NCBI GenBank assembly: GCA_003155795.1 | Contig: PMEM01000024.1 | Span: 103,508-161,321, forward strand | DNA: 57,814 nt | DNA from: Gemmatimonadota bacterium | GTDB lineage: Bacteria; Gemmatimonadota; Gemmatimonadetes; Gemmatimonadales; Gemmatimonadaceae | Reading direction: 5' to 3' | Part shown: positions 1 through 8,676 of the stretch, in pieces | Numbering within the stretch: the stretch's first letter is position 1 | Layout of the letters: every line of letters begins with the position of its first letter | Made by a program: the position numbers and the translations under genes | The notes under the pieces: model-generated | Told to the model about the DNA's origin: nothing | What the model saw: only the letters and a program-made list of their open reading frames with translations | The model's database searches: none

Positions 1-1424
1 CCTACGTGTTCGATGGACTGGCCCGCTTTACTCCGAAAGCCGAGGTGGTGCCGGACCTCGCGACGTCCTGGCAGCTCGCCTCGGACGGAGTCACGTACAC
101 CTATCACCTGAGGCAGGGCGTCAGGTTTCACGACGGGACCAGATTCTCAGCGGCCGACGTTCGACATTCATGGGAACGAGCGCTCGACCCAAAAACGCAG
201 GGTGGTCGGGGCTGGCCGCTTTATCCAATCAAAGGTGCACGGGAATTCGCTGCTGGCACGGCAAAGACAATCGCGGGATTGACCGCGATTGATGACAGCA
301 CGATCCAGATAACGCTGACAGAACCATTCGCGATTTTCCCCAAGATGCTCGCCATGCCGGCCACGGCCATTGTCCCGAAGCGAACACCGCCCGATTTTGG
401 CGAACACCCGATCGGCACCGGACCGTGGAAGTTTGTGTCGTGGCATCACGATGATTATCTGCTTTTTGCCCGAAACGAGAACTATTATGAGGGAGCGCCG
501 CTCGCCGACTCGCTTGAAGCGCGCATCATCCCGGAGCAGAGCACTGCCGAAGCCGAATTCGAGGCGGGGAACGTAGACGTCTTCCAGGTGCCGGCACAGG
601 AGTCTCCTTCGTGGGAAGCAAATGACGAACAGCGGCGGCTGTTGCAGTCAGCTCCGTCGCTTCGATTGATTTACGGCGCGATCAATACGACGCGGGGGCC
701 ACTCCGCGACGTGCGCGTGAGGCAGGCGATCAACCTTGCGGTCGATCGCGGCATGATCCTAAGGAGACTGCTTGGCGGTCGCGGAACATTGGCGGCTGGT
801 GTCATTCCTCCGTCACTCGACGGCTACGACCCCTCGCTTGCGCCATATCCGTACGACAGTGCCCGTGCACGTGCATTATTGAAGGATGCCGGATACCCGA
901 ATGGCATCGACATTGAACTCTGGACGTCGCAGAGCGATCAGTTTCCGCGAATCGCTCAGACGATTCAGGCATATCTGGCGCGTGTCGGCGTTCGGGTGAA
1001 GATCGTGCAGCGCGACGCTTCTTCGATGCGGGAAGCGGCTCGCAACGGGAAGACGGATATCGCGCTCAAGGACTGGTATGCGGATTATCCCGACGCAGAA
1101 AATTTTCTCTATCCGTTGCTTCACACCGTGAACCGTGGAGTCGGCGGCAACGTTTCGTTCTTCAGCAACGCGACGTTCGACAGCATCGTGACGAAAGCTC
1201 GGCGCGAGCCTGACGATCAGAAGCGATTCGTACTCTACCGCCAGGCCGATTCGCTCGCTCACGCACAAGCCCCGATGCTCTTCATGTTCTTCTACACTGA
1301 ACTGTACGCCGTGCAGCCATGGGTGAAGGGTTTTACGGTGCCATCGATCTTCACCGGTGAGCGCTGGACAAAGGCGTACATCCAGCGACCAGCTGATTCT
1401 GCGACGAAAACGGACAAAAGGTGA
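1..1424 (+). CDS. Peptide ABC transporter substrate-binding protein (5'-partial)
   Basis: This is the periplasmic solute-binding subunit of a peptide/nickel-type ABC importer (SBP_bac_5, DppA/OppA family). The reading frame is open to the window edge (tac gtg ttc gat gga), and the first visible residues YVFDGLARF correspond to a segment well inside the mature protein, so the start and signal peptide lie upstream. About 473 residues are visible. Recognisable family features are VPDLATSWQ, the FHDGTRFSAADVRHSWER segment, the IGTGPWKF segment and the C-terminal YTELYAVQPWVKGF. The stop overlaps the permease start by 4 nt (GTGA), so the two are translationally coupled. The exact ligand cannot be read from the sequence; oligopeptide is the likeliest. 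Confidence 0.9.
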   Translation, partial: YVFDGLARFTPKAEVVPDLATSWQLASDGVTYTYHLRQGVRFHDGTRFSAADVRHSWERALDPKTQGGRGWPLYPIKGAREFAAGTAKTIAGLTAIDDSTIQITLTEPFAIFPKMLAMPATAIVPKRTPPDFGEHPIGTGPWKFVSWHHDDYLLFARNENYYEGAPLADSLEARIIPEQSTAEAEFEAGNVDVFQVPAQESPSWEANDEQRRLLQSAPSLRLIYGAINTTRGPLRDVRVRQAINLAVDRGMILRRLLGGRGTLAAGVIPPSLDGYDPSLAPYPYDSARARALLKDAGYPNGIDIELWTSQSDQFPRIAQTIQAYLARVGVRVKIVQRDASSMREAARNGKTDIALKDWYADYPDAENFLYPLLHTVNRGVGGNVSFFSNATFDSIVTKARREPDDQKRFVLYRQADSLAHAQAPMLFMFFYTELYAVQPWVKGFTVPSIFTGERWTKAYIQRPADSATKTDKR

Positions 1425-2338
1425 CTTCGTACATCCTTCGCAGATTATTGCTGGCGATACCGACTCTTTTTGGAGTGCTGGTCGTCACTTTCCTTTTATT
1501 GTACGTCGCGCCGGGCGATCCGGTGCAGGAGATGGTGGGCGAGCGCGCGGATTCGGCGACGATCGCGCGACTTCGCAAGGAGTTGCGTCTTGACCAACCA
1601 GTGATGATCCAGTTCGCGCACTATGCGGGCGGCGTCCTGCGCGGAGACCTCGGCACTTCCTACATAACCCGACGGCCGATTTTGAGCGACGTGCTCGAGC
1701 GATTTCCCAAGACGCTGCTGCTCGCGGGAACCGCAATGCTGTTTGCTTCAATAACCGGAATCCTGATCGGCGTATTGAGCTCGATGCACCCAAATGGCTG
1801 GTTCGATCGCATTGCGCTTGGTGACGCGTATCTCGGGATTTCGTTTCCAGTGTACTGGGTCGGATTGCTGCTGATCCTGCTGTTTGCGGTGACGCTGCAC
1901 TGGCTTCCGCCTTCAGGATATGGCGGAGTGAAGCATCTCATACTCCCCGCGCTGGCGCTGGGGACGCGATCAGTTGCGTTTCTCGCACGGATTACACGCT
2001 CCGCGATGCTGGACGTTCTGAACAGCGACTTCGTGCGGACGGCGCGCGCCAAGGGATTGAGCGAGCGAGCTGTAGTACTCAAACATGGACTACGCAATGC
2101 GTTGATACCGGTAATTACCGTGCTGGGGCTCGACTTCGGCTATTATCTCACCGGAAGCATTCTCACCGAGACAATCTTCAGTTGGCCGGGTCTTGGTCGC
2201 TATGTCGTAAACGCCATTTCAAGACGCGACCTCCCGGCGATTCAGGGAAGTGTATTATTTCTGAGCGTCATCTTTGTCCTCGTGAACCTGCTGACCGATC
2301 TTGCTTACGCAAAGGCGGACAAGCGCGTGAACCTCTAA
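1421..2338 (+). CDS. dppB: ABC transporter permease, DppB/OppB type
   Basis: This is an inner-membrane permease of a peptide/nickel importer, 305 residues, the usual length. It has about six hydrophobic segments, the family N-terminus ([21 protein letters not shown]) with PGDP shortly after, and the cytoplasmic EAA loop near residues 205-225 ([24 protein letters not shown] seen in part as [10 protein letters not shown]), which docks with the ATPase. The GTG start overlaps the upstream stop by 4 nt. Neither a DppC-type second permease nor ATPase subunits follow; they may lie upstream of the window or elsewhere. Confidence 0.92.
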   Translation: MTSYILRRLLLAIPTLFGVLVVTFLLLYVAPGDPVQEMVGERADSATIARLRKELRLDQPVMIQFAHYAGGVLRGDLGTSYITRRPILSDVLERFPKTLLLAGTAMLFASITGILIGVLSSMHPNGWFDRIALGDAYLGISFPVYWVGLLLILLFAVTLHWLPPSGYGGVKHLILPALALGTRSVAFLARITRSAMLDVLNSDFVRTARAKGLSERAVVLKHGLRNALIPVITVLGLDFGYYLTGSILTETIFSWPGLGRYVVNAISRRDLPAIQGSVLFLSVIFVLVNLLTDLAYAKADKRVNL

Positions 2339-2355
2339 CACCAGAGAACCTCCTC

Positions 2356-2748
2356 ATGACGACGAGAGAGAACTTTGCCAGCGGTGGACCGTGGGAGAAC
2401 CTGGTTGGTTATTCACGTGCAGTGCGCGTTGGCGATCACGTGTACGTGGCTGGGAGTACCGCCGCCGGTCCAGACGGAAAGATCATCGGTGAAGGCAACG
2501 CCTATGCGCAGGCAGTTCAGGCACTCGTAACCATTAAGCTCGCACTCGAGCGAGCGGGAGCGAGCATGTCGGACGTTGTACGAACGAGGATGTTCGTGAC
2601 CGACATCTCGCAATGGAAGGATTTCGCCCGTGCACACGGCGAGTTCTTCCGCGACGTTCGGCCGGCAGCGACGATGGTCGAGGTGAGCAGACTGATCGAC
2701 CCTGCGATGATGGTCGAGATCGAGGTGGATGCGGTTGTAGAGAGCTGA
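2356..2748 (+). CDS. RidA family protein (YjgF/YER057c/UK114)
   Basis: A 130-residue protein of the RidA family, whose best known members hydrolyse reactive enamine/imine intermediates released by PLP enzymes. Visible family features are [27 protein letters not shown], a conserved arginine in [10 protein letters not shown], and the ending [17 protein letters not shown]. The ATG at 2356 gives the normal length and excludes an implausible upstream extension that overlaps the permease. It lies 17 nt after dppB on the same strand, so co-transcription with the transporter is likely. The arginine suggests it could be catalytically active, but substrate is unknown. It may equally belong to the YjgF subgroup with a different role. 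Confidence 0.9.
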   Translation: MTTRENFASGGPWENLVGYSRAVRVGDHVYVAGSTAAGPDGKIIGEGNAYAQAVQALVTIKLALERAGASMSDVVRTRMFVTDISQWKDFARAHGEFFRDVRPAATMVEVSRLIDPAMMVEIEVDAVVES

Positions 2749-2770
2749 GCGGTGTCATCTGGATCCATGG

Positions 2771-2919
2771 CGTCATCCCGCCGAAGGTCGGGATCCATCT
2801 GTCGGTGCGATGGCAGTTCGGGAAGTACACCACGCGATTATGACCTTCGTTCCACCGCGCGACTATGGGAAGCGCCATTGTAGCGTCGTCCATGGATCCC
2901 GACCTTCGGCGGGATGACG
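2771..2919. repeat. 28-bp inverted repeat pair (REP-like element)
   Basis: Two exact 28-bp copies in inverted orientation, 2771-2798 and 2892-2919, are separated by 93 bp. Each unit carries the signature CGTCATCCCG at one end and GGATCCAT at the other, and each is itself partly palindromic (CCCG..CGGG). Related units occur at 21377-21455 and 22291-22372. The pair fills the space between the convergent ridA and ferredoxin-NADP reductase genes and could form a large hairpin in RNA from either side. No RAYT-type transposase is present in the window. Confidence 0.85.
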
Positions 2920-2943
2920 CTTCCCTATGCACCCTCCGTGCGC

Positions 2944-3960
2944 TCAGTCGTCCTTCTGTCCGAATACCGCCATGTTTGAGCTGTGGCCTGGTGCGACTTT
3001 CTTGTCGGGGTGGACGAAATGCACGGCCTGGTTCACTGCAGTTGCGGCTTCTGCGAAGCCGGTTGCGATGAGCTTGAGCTTGCCCGGATAGCTGCAGATG
3101 TCGCCGGCGGCGTAAATGCCCGCGTGTCCGGTCTCGGTCTGACTGTTCACGACGATTTCGTCGTTGACCAGATGAAGCCCCCACTCGTTCAGTGGGCCGA
3201 GATCGCTCACGAAACCGAGCATCGGCAGGATCACGTCGCAATCGAGTTGCAGCAACTCCTTCGACTTTACATGGCGGAGGGTGACTGAGTCGATTGCGCC
3301 TCCGGTCGCATGGATGTCCTGCAACTCGTGGAAGGCGAACAATTTGGTCGCTCCGGTCTCGCACGCAGCGAGCACGTCTGCGATCGTTGACGCATGCGCA
3401 CGGAAGCGATCGCTTCGGTGAACGAGTGAAATCGCCTGCGCGGTGCCGCGAAGCTGCTGCGCCCAGTCGAACGCCGAATCACCACCGCCAATGATGATGA
3501 CCCGCTTGCCGCGAAACTGTTCGGGGTCGAGGACCCGATCCTCGATTCCCTTTCCATACCACGGCTCAGCTACCGCTTGAGGCAATCGGCGCGGCGAAAA
3601 TGCGCCAATGCCGGCTGCAAGCACGAGCGATCGGGTCGGGAAGCGGTCGGTCTTTGTGACAAGCACAAAATGCCCGTCCCTCTCTTCCAGGCCCGTCACA
3701 TGCTGGTTGAGGTGCACGGGCTCCTTGAATTGTGCTGCCTGTTCCTCCAGCGAGCGGACCAGATCCTTGGCAAGTATCTTCGGAAGACCAGCAACGTCAA
3801 AGATGTACTTCTCGGGATACAGCGCCGTGAGCTGCCCGCCCGGTTGCGAAAGAGCATCGATCACCTGAGCGCTTGCCCCTCGCATGCCGCAATAGAATAG
3901 GGCAAAAAGTCCTGTTGGGCCGGCCCCTAATATTGTAATGTCTTTGATCTCATGCTCCAT
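2944..3960 (-). CDS. Ferredoxin--NADP(+) reductase, thioredoxin-reductase-like type
   Basis: A flavoprotein of 338 residues that would move electrons between NADPH and ferredoxin or flavodoxin (YumC-type). The N-terminal FAD-binding motif is ILGAGPTGLFALF (residues about 9-21), the NADPH-binding motif is IIGGGDSAFDWA (about 155-166), and the C-terminal FAD contact is AAGDICSYPGKLKLIATGF. The redox CxxC of true thioredoxin reductases is missing, which supports ferredoxin reductase over TrxB. The start ATG is 20 nt from the divergent adenosyltransferase gene, so the two promoters, if both local, must overlap or lie inside the coding sequences. Low-potential electrons from this enzyme could in principle serve cobalamin reduction next door; that is inference. 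Confidence 0.9.
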   Translation of the reverse strand: MEHEIKDITILGAGPTGLFALFYCGMRGASAQVIDALSQPGGQLTALYPEKYIFDVAGLPKILAKDLVRSLEEQAAQFKEPVHLNQHVTGLEERDGHFVLVTKTDRFPTRSLVLAAGIGAFSPRRLPQAVAEPWYGKGIEDRVLDPEQFRGKRVIIIGGGDSAFDWAQQLRGTAQAISLVHRSDRFRAHASTIADVLAACETGATKLFAFHELQDIHATGGAIDSVTLRHVKSKELLQLDCDVILPMLGFVSDLGPLNEWGLHLVNDEIVVNSQTETGHAGIYAAGDICSYPGKLKLIATGFAEAATAVNQAVHFVHPDKKVAPGHSSNMAVFGQKDD

Positions 3961-3980
3961 GGGGCGAAATTTACCCGGAT

Positions 3981-4532
3981 ATGACTATGAAGATCTACAC
4001 GAAAACTGGCGACACAGGCACGACGGGGCTCTTCGGCGGCGGCCGCGTACCAAAGGATGATGCGCGCGTCGATGCCTACGGTGACGTCGATGAGCTGAAC
4101 GCGGTTCTGGGCGCAGCGCGTGCGACCGGTCCGATGCCGCGCGTGGACGAGATATTGGTGGCTGTTCAGCGAGACCTGTTTGCCATAGGTGCCCTGCTCG
4201 CCACGCCAAACATTGAAAAAATGCACGCGCATCTGGCGAAGGCCCGGATCGACGAGGCGCGCATCGCTGAGCTCGAGCACGCGATCGATGCCTGCGACAA
4301 TGAGCTGGAACCTCTGAAGGCGTTCATAATCCCGGGCGGCACACCTAAGGCGGCCGAACTGCATGTAGCACGAACGGTCTGCCGACGCGCCGAGCGCAAG
4401 GTGGTGCACCTTCAGCACGAGGTTGAATTTCCCGCACTCGTCATCGTTTATCTCAATCGACTGTCAGACCTGCTCTTCTCTCTTGCCCGCGTCGCGAACA
4501 AGCGCGCCGGTACGGGCGAGGTGACGTGGTAG
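3981..4532 (+). CDS. Cob(I)yrinic acid a,c-diamide / cob(I)alamin adenosyltransferase (PduO type)
   Basis: This enzyme transfers the 5'-deoxyadenosyl group of ATP to cob(I)alamin, making coenzyme B12. The protein is 183 residues with the ATP-binding N-terminus KIYTKTGDTGTTGLFGG, the GDVDELNAVLG motif, and the C-terminal CRRAERKVVHL and YLNRLSDLLFSLAR segments, all hallmarks of the PduO/MMAB fold. The family normally begins MKIYTKTGD, so the second ATG at 3987 is an equally good start. The gene overlaps aroB by 7 nt and begins a tightly packed four-gene run. Confidence 0.93.
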   Translation: MTMKIYTKTGDTGTTGLFGGGRVPKDDARVDAYGDVDELNAVLGAARATGPMPRVDEILVAVQRDLFAIGALLATPNIEKMHAHLAKARIDEARIAELEHAIDACDNELEPLKAFIIPGGTPKAAELHVARTVCRRAERKVVHLQHEVEFPALVIVYLNRLSDLLFSLARVANKRAGTGEVTW

Positions 4533-5656
4533 ATCGGAGCAAACAGCAGGCGGAAGCGCAATCCGTCGCGTTTCTGAGTGCGGGAGGCTATCAGGTAACC
4601 ATCGCGCCGGGGCTGCTCGACCGGATCGGTGAAATAGCGATGGCCGAAGCACCAGCGCACAGGTATGCGGTAATCTCGGACAGCAACGTCGCACCTCTCC
4701 ACGCGTCGCGCGTAGTGAGCAGTCTCGAACGCAGTGGGCCCAGTCCCCTGTTGCTCACGGTCCAGGCGGGCGAAGCCCACAAGACTCGCGAGAGTTGGAT
4801 CGCTCTGACCGATCGCCTTCTCGAAGCCTCCTTTGGTCGTGACTCTGCGATCATCGCACTCGGCGGGGGCGTAGTCTGCGACGTTGCTGGATTTGTAGCC
4901 GCCACCTTCATGCGAGGGGTGCCGGTGGTTCACGTCCCGACGTCGCTGCTCGCGATGATCGATGCTTCGCTTGGTGGGAAGACCGGTGTCGATACGCCGC
5001 ATGGGAAGAACCTCGTGGGCGCTTTCCACCAGCCCAGCGCCGTGGTGATTGATCCGGAAGTGCTGGAAACCCTCCCGATTGATGAACTTCGATCGGGAAT
5101 GGCCGAGGCTATCAAGCACGGCGCCATCGCGGACGCGGCGTACTTCGACTATCTGGCACAGGAGGCACCTGGGCTACTTGCGGAGGGACCGGGTAGGCGT
5201 GACGTTCAGGCGCTGAATTACGTCATCGAGAAGAGCGTCCGCCTCAAGCTTGGAGTCGTGGCGACAGACGAGCGAGAAGCCGGAGCGCGTAAAGCGCTGA
5301 ACTTCGGCCACACCATAGGACACGCGATCGAGATGCTGAGCGGCTACTCAATGCGACATGGCGAAGCAGTTGGTGTTGGGATGCTGCTGGAGGCCACCGC
5401 CGCCGAGCGTGAGGGTATCACCGAGACCGGCACGGCAGCGAGGATTCGCAGCGCCCTCGTCGCAGCCGGACTTCCGACCGAGCGCCCCTCCGGGCAGCTT
5501 GCATCACGCATCGTCGAATCGATGCGGTCGGACAAGAAAAGCCGAGGCGGGGTCACCGAATACTCGGTCCCTCGACGCATTGGAGTGATGGCGGCCGCAG
5601 ATTCCGGGTACTCGGTTCGGCTTCCGGATTCGGTGGTCGAAGAGGTCCTCGGTTGA
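4526..5656 (+). CDS. aroB: 3-dehydroquinate synthase
   Basis: Converts DAHP to 3-dehydroquinate, the second step of the shikimate pathway, using NAD+ and a divalent metal in the cytoplasm. It is 376 residues, typical length. Conserved landmarks are the NAD-binding GGGVVCDVAGFVAATFMRG, the VPTSLLAMIDASLGGKTGVD block, and the metal/substrate residues in KALNFGHTIGHAIE and MRHGEAVGVGM. A GTG start at 4526 overlaps the upstream gene by 7 nt. The stop overlaps the next gene by 4 nt (TTGA), so translation is coupled. Confidence 0.96.
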   Translation: MVDRSKQQAEAQSVAFLSAGGYQVTIAPGLLDRIGEIAMAEAPAHRYAVISDSNVAPLHASRVVSSLERSGPSPLLLTVQAGEAHKTRESWIALTDRLLEASFGRDSAIIALGGGVVCDVAGFVAATFMRGVPVVHVPTSLLAMIDASLGGKTGVDTPHGKNLVGAFHQPSAVVIDPEVLETLPIDELRSGMAEAIKHGAIADAAYFDYLAQEAPGLLAEGPGRRDVQALNYVIEKSVRLKLGVVATDEREAGARKALNFGHTIGHAIEMLSGYSMRHGEAVGVGMLLEATAAEREGITETGTAARIRSALVAAGLPTERPSGQLASRIVESMRSDKKSRGGVTEYSVPRRIGVMAAADSGYSVRLPDSVVEEVLG

Positions 5657-6162
5657 AGCGCTGGGAGATAGCGAGGGCGATCATCGCCGTACTGATCGCG
5701 CTCGTTGTACTGAAGAGTGGATTTGTGCACCTGTCCGATCCGGCGCCGGAGCCATTCCGCCATCCCCCCGTCATCGTCTACGCACACGAGCTACTGCCGC
5801 CCATCGTTATCAGGGCGGAGCGCGCGCTTCCCAAGCTTCCCACGCTCAAGAGTATCTTCGTCCGTGCGACGCCCGGCAAGTCACTGCCGGTGTCTCTGAC
5901 GCAATACTGTCTGCAGGGTACGACCCGGCGGGATCACAACGTCCGCGAAGGGATCGTCGCGGCTGACCCGCGGATCTTCCCGCTGTCGGGCTACGTCGAG
6001 ATCTTCCTCGGCAAGAAGTTCCTGGGCCGGTTCCTGGTGGATGATACGGGCGGGAAGGTCAAGGGACGAACGCTCGACATCTGGACTCCCTCTTGCTCTG
6101 ATGCAAGGCGATTCGGCCGCCAGCACGGAACGGCGACCCTGGTCCTTCAAACGGAGAAATGA
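5653..6162 (+). CDS. Membrane-anchored 3D domain protein
   Basis: A 169-residue protein with an N-terminal hydrophobic segment (residues about 7-25) that is a signal anchor or signal peptide, followed by a C-terminal 3D domain. The domain signature is visible as AADPRIFPLSGYVEIF, then VDDTGGKVKGRTLDIW and a final FGRQHGTATLV; the three conserved aspartates give the family its name and form the catalytic site in MltA and related peptidoglycan lytic enzymes. It therefore probably acts on peptidoglycan outside the cytoplasmic membrane. The TTG start overlaps the aroB stop (TTGA) and the stop overlaps the next ATG (ATGA). Confidence 0.75.
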   Translation: MKRWEIARAIIAVLIALVVLKSGFVHLSDPAPEPFRHPPVIVYAHELLPPIVIRAERALPKLPTLKSIFVRATPGKSLPVSLTQYCLQGTTRRDHNVREGIVAADPRIFPLSGYVEIFLGKKFLGRFLVDDTGGKVKGRTLDIWTPSCSDARRFGRQHGTATLVLQTEK

Positions 6163-6341
6163 TGTCAGCTTTCACCACGTATCTGGTCGGCTATTTCGTA
6201 GTGATTATCGGCCTTGGCATAGGCGCCTACCTGCTGAACGTGCCGACGATGTGGATCGGTGTGGGGGTGATTGTGCTGGTTGGGCTGGGCATCCTGACGG
6301 CGACGAGCCGGACCAAACAGAAGGATCCGCCGAGCACCTGA
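6159..6341 (+). CDS. Small two-helix membrane protein
   Basis: A 60-residue protein made almost wholly of two predicted membrane helices (about residues 6-27 and 29-47), joined by a short NVPTM turn and ending in a basic, hydrophilic tail (TSRTKQKDPPST). I do not recognise a family. It starts within the ATGATG that also contains the stop of the 3D-domain gene, so the reading frame is supported by translational coupling. It is the last gene of the adenosyltransferase-aroB-3D run and may assist the neighbouring envelope protein, but that is only positional inference. Confidence 0.6.
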   Translation: MMSAFTTYLVGYFVVIIGLGIGAYLLNVPTMWIGVGVIVLVGLGILTATSRTKQKDPPST

Positions 6342-6410
6342 CTGGGGGGAGCGCCAGCTTCCGCGCCATCGACGTGACACATCACATTCCTTTGGCACGA
6401 AATATGGCTG

Positions 6411-6439
6411 TTGACCAAATTGTTTTCGCGCATTAATCT
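6411..6439 (+). promoter_or_regulatory. Candidate sigma-70 promoter for the sigma factor gene
   Basis: TTGACC at 6411-6416 and TAATCT at 6434-6439 are separated by exactly 17 nt. They match the -35 and -10 consensus at 5/6 and 4/6 positions, and the -10 box ends 30 nt before the ATG at 6470. The region is otherwise AT-richer than its surroundings. Confidence 0.6.
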
Positions 6440-6469
6440 GACTGCTTCAGCCCACTAATTGGAGCGTCT

Positions 6470-7363
6470 ATGCCGGTAGCGGTCGAAAGCAGGCCAAAAG
6501 GGTTCGCGCGTTCTTCTCCTTCTACAGCCTTCGACCAGTACCTGCACGACATACAAAAGCTTCCCCTGATAACCGACATCGAGGAAGAGCGAAGATTGGC
6601 CCGACGAGCGCAGGAAGGCGATGAGCGGGCGGCCGAGCGACTGGTGACGGCAAATCTTCGATTCGTCATCTCATACGTCAAGAAGTATCAGGGGCACGGG
6701 CTGGATCTCAGTGAGCTCGTAGCGATTGGCAACGAGGGGTTGCTCAAGGCGGTAAGAAAGTTCGATCCGGACCAGGGCGTCAAGTTCATCTCCTACGCCG
6801 TATGGTGGGTCCGTCAGGCGGTACTGAAGGCGCTGGCTGAGCAGACTCGCTCGGTGCGCATCCCGCTGAATCAGAATTCACAACTCATCAAACTTTCGCG
6901 AGCCGAGACTGTTCTCGCTCAGGTTCTGAAGCGCGATCCGACAGACAATGAGCTTGGTCGCCTGCTGGATGAGACGCCTGATACTGTTCGTTCATCGCGG
7001 CAGATGTCAGCCACGGAAATCTCGTTGGACGCGCCGATTGACCGCAGTGATCGCGAGGCGTCGACGCTCGGCGAGCGTTTTGCGGGGGTTGATGGTGGCG
7101 AGATTGAAGACGTCACCGACTTCAAGCTGATGCGCGAGTCGATCGACAAGGCGTTCAAGAGGTATCTGACGCCGCGCGAGCGGAAGATTCTCTATTTGTA
7201 TTACGGCCTCGGCCAGGATTCCGAAGCGATGACACTTGAGCGGATCGGAACTCTACTCGGCGTGACCAGAGAGCGAATCCGCCAGATTCGCGAGCGTGCA
7301 TTCGAGAAGTTGAGACAATCGCCAGATGGTGGCGCTCTTTCTGGTTTCTGGGGCGCGGCGTAA
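6470..7363 (+). CDS. rpoD: RNA polymerase sigma factor, RpoD/SigA family
   Basis: A 297-residue sigma-70 group 1/2 factor without region 1.1. Region 1.2 is visible as YLHDIQKLPLITDIEEERRLARRAQEG in part, region 2 as LVTANLRFVISYVKKYQ, DLSELVAIGNEGL and FISYAVWWVRQAVLKAL (core binding and -10 recognition and melting), and region 4 as LTPRERKILYLYYGL followed by the helix-turn-helix TLERIGTLLGVTRERIRQIRERA. The short acidic spacer and the lack of region 1.1 are common in compact primary sigmas of several phyla. Whether this is the housekeeping factor or a close paralogue cannot be decided from one window. It is a single-gene unit with its own promoter and terminator. Confidence 0.93.
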   Translation: MPVAVESRPKGFARSSPSTAFDQYLHDIQKLPLITDIEEERRLARRAQEGDERAAERLVTANLRFVISYVKKYQGHGLDLSELVAIGNEGLLKAVRKFDPDQGVKFISYAVWWVRQAVLKALAEQTRSVRIPLNQNSQLIKLSRAETVLAQVLKRDPTDNELGRLLDETPDTVRSSRQMSATEISLDAPIDRSDREASTLGERFAGVDGGEIEDVTDFKLMRESIDKAFKRYLTPRERKILYLYYGLGQDSEAMTLERIGTLLGVTRERIRQIRERAFEKLRQSPDGGALSGFWGAA

Positions 7364-7406
7364 CAGCCGGAAGCGTCGCCGGTTGACGAGCTTCCATTAG
7401 AGATCG

Positions 7407-7440
7407 AACGACCCTCCCCTGCCGGGAGGGTCGTTTTGTT
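7407..7440 (+). terminator. Rho-independent terminator after the sigma factor
   Basis: An 11-12 bp perfect stem (ACGACCCTCCC at 7408-7418 with its complement at 7424-7434), a five-nt loop and a following T-rich tract (TTTTGTTT). It sits 44 nt after the sigma factor stop. Confidence 0.9.
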
Positions 7441-7481
7441 TGGGTGAGGCAGTGGCGCAACACGACGCTGCAGACGCCAAT

Positions 7482-7694
7482 TCAAGCGCGGCTGAGCGCC
7501 TTGCCTGAGTGGTGCACGACGTCTGGCTCACCCGGGTGGTGGTCAGTCTCGCGCACACTGTACATCGTGTTATCTGCATTGGTGCCCATCTTGAACACAC
7601 CAGTGACCGCGCCATGGCCGATGGCGCTGCGGTAGTGCCACGTCACTTTGGTATCAACCGGGATTGTCTTGAACGCCGTCTTTTTGGTAGTCAT
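7482..7694 (-). CDS. Small HVA1 / DUF2945-like Tudor-type protein
   Basis: A 70-residue cytoplasmic protein with the pattern of the hypervirulence-associated protein Tudor domain family (formerly DUF2945): DTKVTWHYRSAIGHGAVTG, then YSVRETDHHPGEPDVVHHSGKALSRA seen in part as VVHHSGKAL. The function of the family is not settled. The ATG at 7694 is preferred because it is preceded by a purine-rich GGGGGAGAG ribosome-binding site; longer upstream extension is possible but lacks this. It is transcribed towards the sigma-factor terminator and away from the lipid kinase gene. Confidence 0.75.
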   Translation of the reverse strand: MTTKKTAFKTIPVDTKVTWHYRSAIGHGAVTGVFKMGTNADNTMYSVRETDHHPGEPDVVHHSGKALSRA

Positions 7695-7749
7695 GTCATC
7701 TCTCCCCCAAGGCTGATGTATTTGCATTTTTCCAGCCAACTGCCGCCGG

Positions 7750-8676
7750 ATGGACGAGGCACCCAGGGCGCGATGGCTTATCTTCCCCGGTGTGATCCCC
7801 GCGTTTGTAAACGATGCTGCTGGTACCTCCGCCGCGGCTAAACGTGCGCTTGAGGACGTTGGCGGATTCGAGATTCACGCGACGTCGCCCAAAGACCTCG
7901 AAAGCGCGATTCGCGCCGCGATGGCGTCGGCGCCGCCGCGGATCGTAATCGCGGGGGGCGACGGTAGCGTGAGCACAGCGGCGCGGGTCGTTTGCGGCAC
8001 CGAAACCGAGCTTGCGGTACTGCCCGGCGGCACGCTGAATCACTTCGCGCGCGACCACGGCATCCCGACGGATTTTCATGACGCCGCGACGACTGCCGTC
8101 AACGGCGAGAGGGCAGACGCAGACACCGCATACGTCGGCGATAGGCTGTTTCTCAATACAAGCTCGGTCGGCGCATACGTTGGGTATGTCCAGCTGCGAC
8201 AGCGAATCGAAAAGTACTTCGGGTATCGACTTGCGAGCCTTGTCGCGGCTGTGCGCCTGTTCATGTCGATGCGCCCCGTGGAGCTGGAGCTGGATGTGGA
8301 CGGCGAGCGACATCGATACAGTACGCCGGTAGTATTCATCGGAGTGGGTGAGCGAGAGACGCGCTCTCCCATGTTCGGGAATCGTGTGCCCGGCGGCAAG
8401 GAGTGCCTCCATGTCATTGTCGTTCGCGAGCGACGCTCGGCCCGCCTGCTAGTGCTTGCACTCGACGCGGCAACGCGTGGTTTGGGGGAGTTGGCGCATA
8501 CGCCGGAACTGGACAGTTTCATGGTTGATGCCTGCAAGATCAAGCTGCACGGCCGACATCACGTCGCCGTTGACGGAGAGATATTCAAAGCGTCTCCGAC
8601 GCTCGATTATCGCATTGCGAGAGCGTCGCTGCTACTCGTTGTGCCGCGAGTGGCCGAAAACGCGGGGGTGCAATGA
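7750..8676 (+). CDS. Diacylglycerol kinase family lipid kinase (YegS/DgkB-like)
   Basis: A 308-residue soluble lipid kinase. The nucleotide-binding signature GGDGS is at residues 69-73 and the second conserved block LPGGTLNHFARD at 91-102; the C-terminal half forms the beta-sandwich substrate domain with a conserved late motif, VAVDGEIF. Known relatives phosphorylate diacylglycerol, sphingoid or related lipids with ATP; the particular lipid cannot be told here. Its stop overlaps the glcD start by 4 nt (ATGA), making it the first gene of the run lipid kinase-glcD-glcE-glcF-ygfZ, although no functional link between the kinase and glycolate oxidase is known to me. Confidence 0.9.
   Translation: MDEAPRARWLIFPGVIPAFVNDAAGTSAAAKRALEDVGGFEIHATSPKDLESAIRAAMASAPPRIVIAGGDGSVSTAARVVCGTETELAVLPGGTLNHFARDHGIPTDFHDAATTAVNGERADADTAYVGDRLFLNTSSVGAYVGYVQLRQRIEKYFGYRLASLVAAVRLFMSMRPVELELDVDGERHRYSTPVVFIGVGERETRSPMFGNRVPGGKECLHVIVVRERRSARLLVLALDAATRGLGELAHTPELDSFMVDACKIKLHGRHHVAVDGEIFKASPTLDYRIARASLLLVVPRVAENAGVQ

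Noticed and set aside
2182-2355. Longer start for the RidA-like protein inside dppB
   Set aside because: It would overlap the permease by more than 150 nt and add residues with no family counterpart; ATG 2356 gives the standard 130-residue length.
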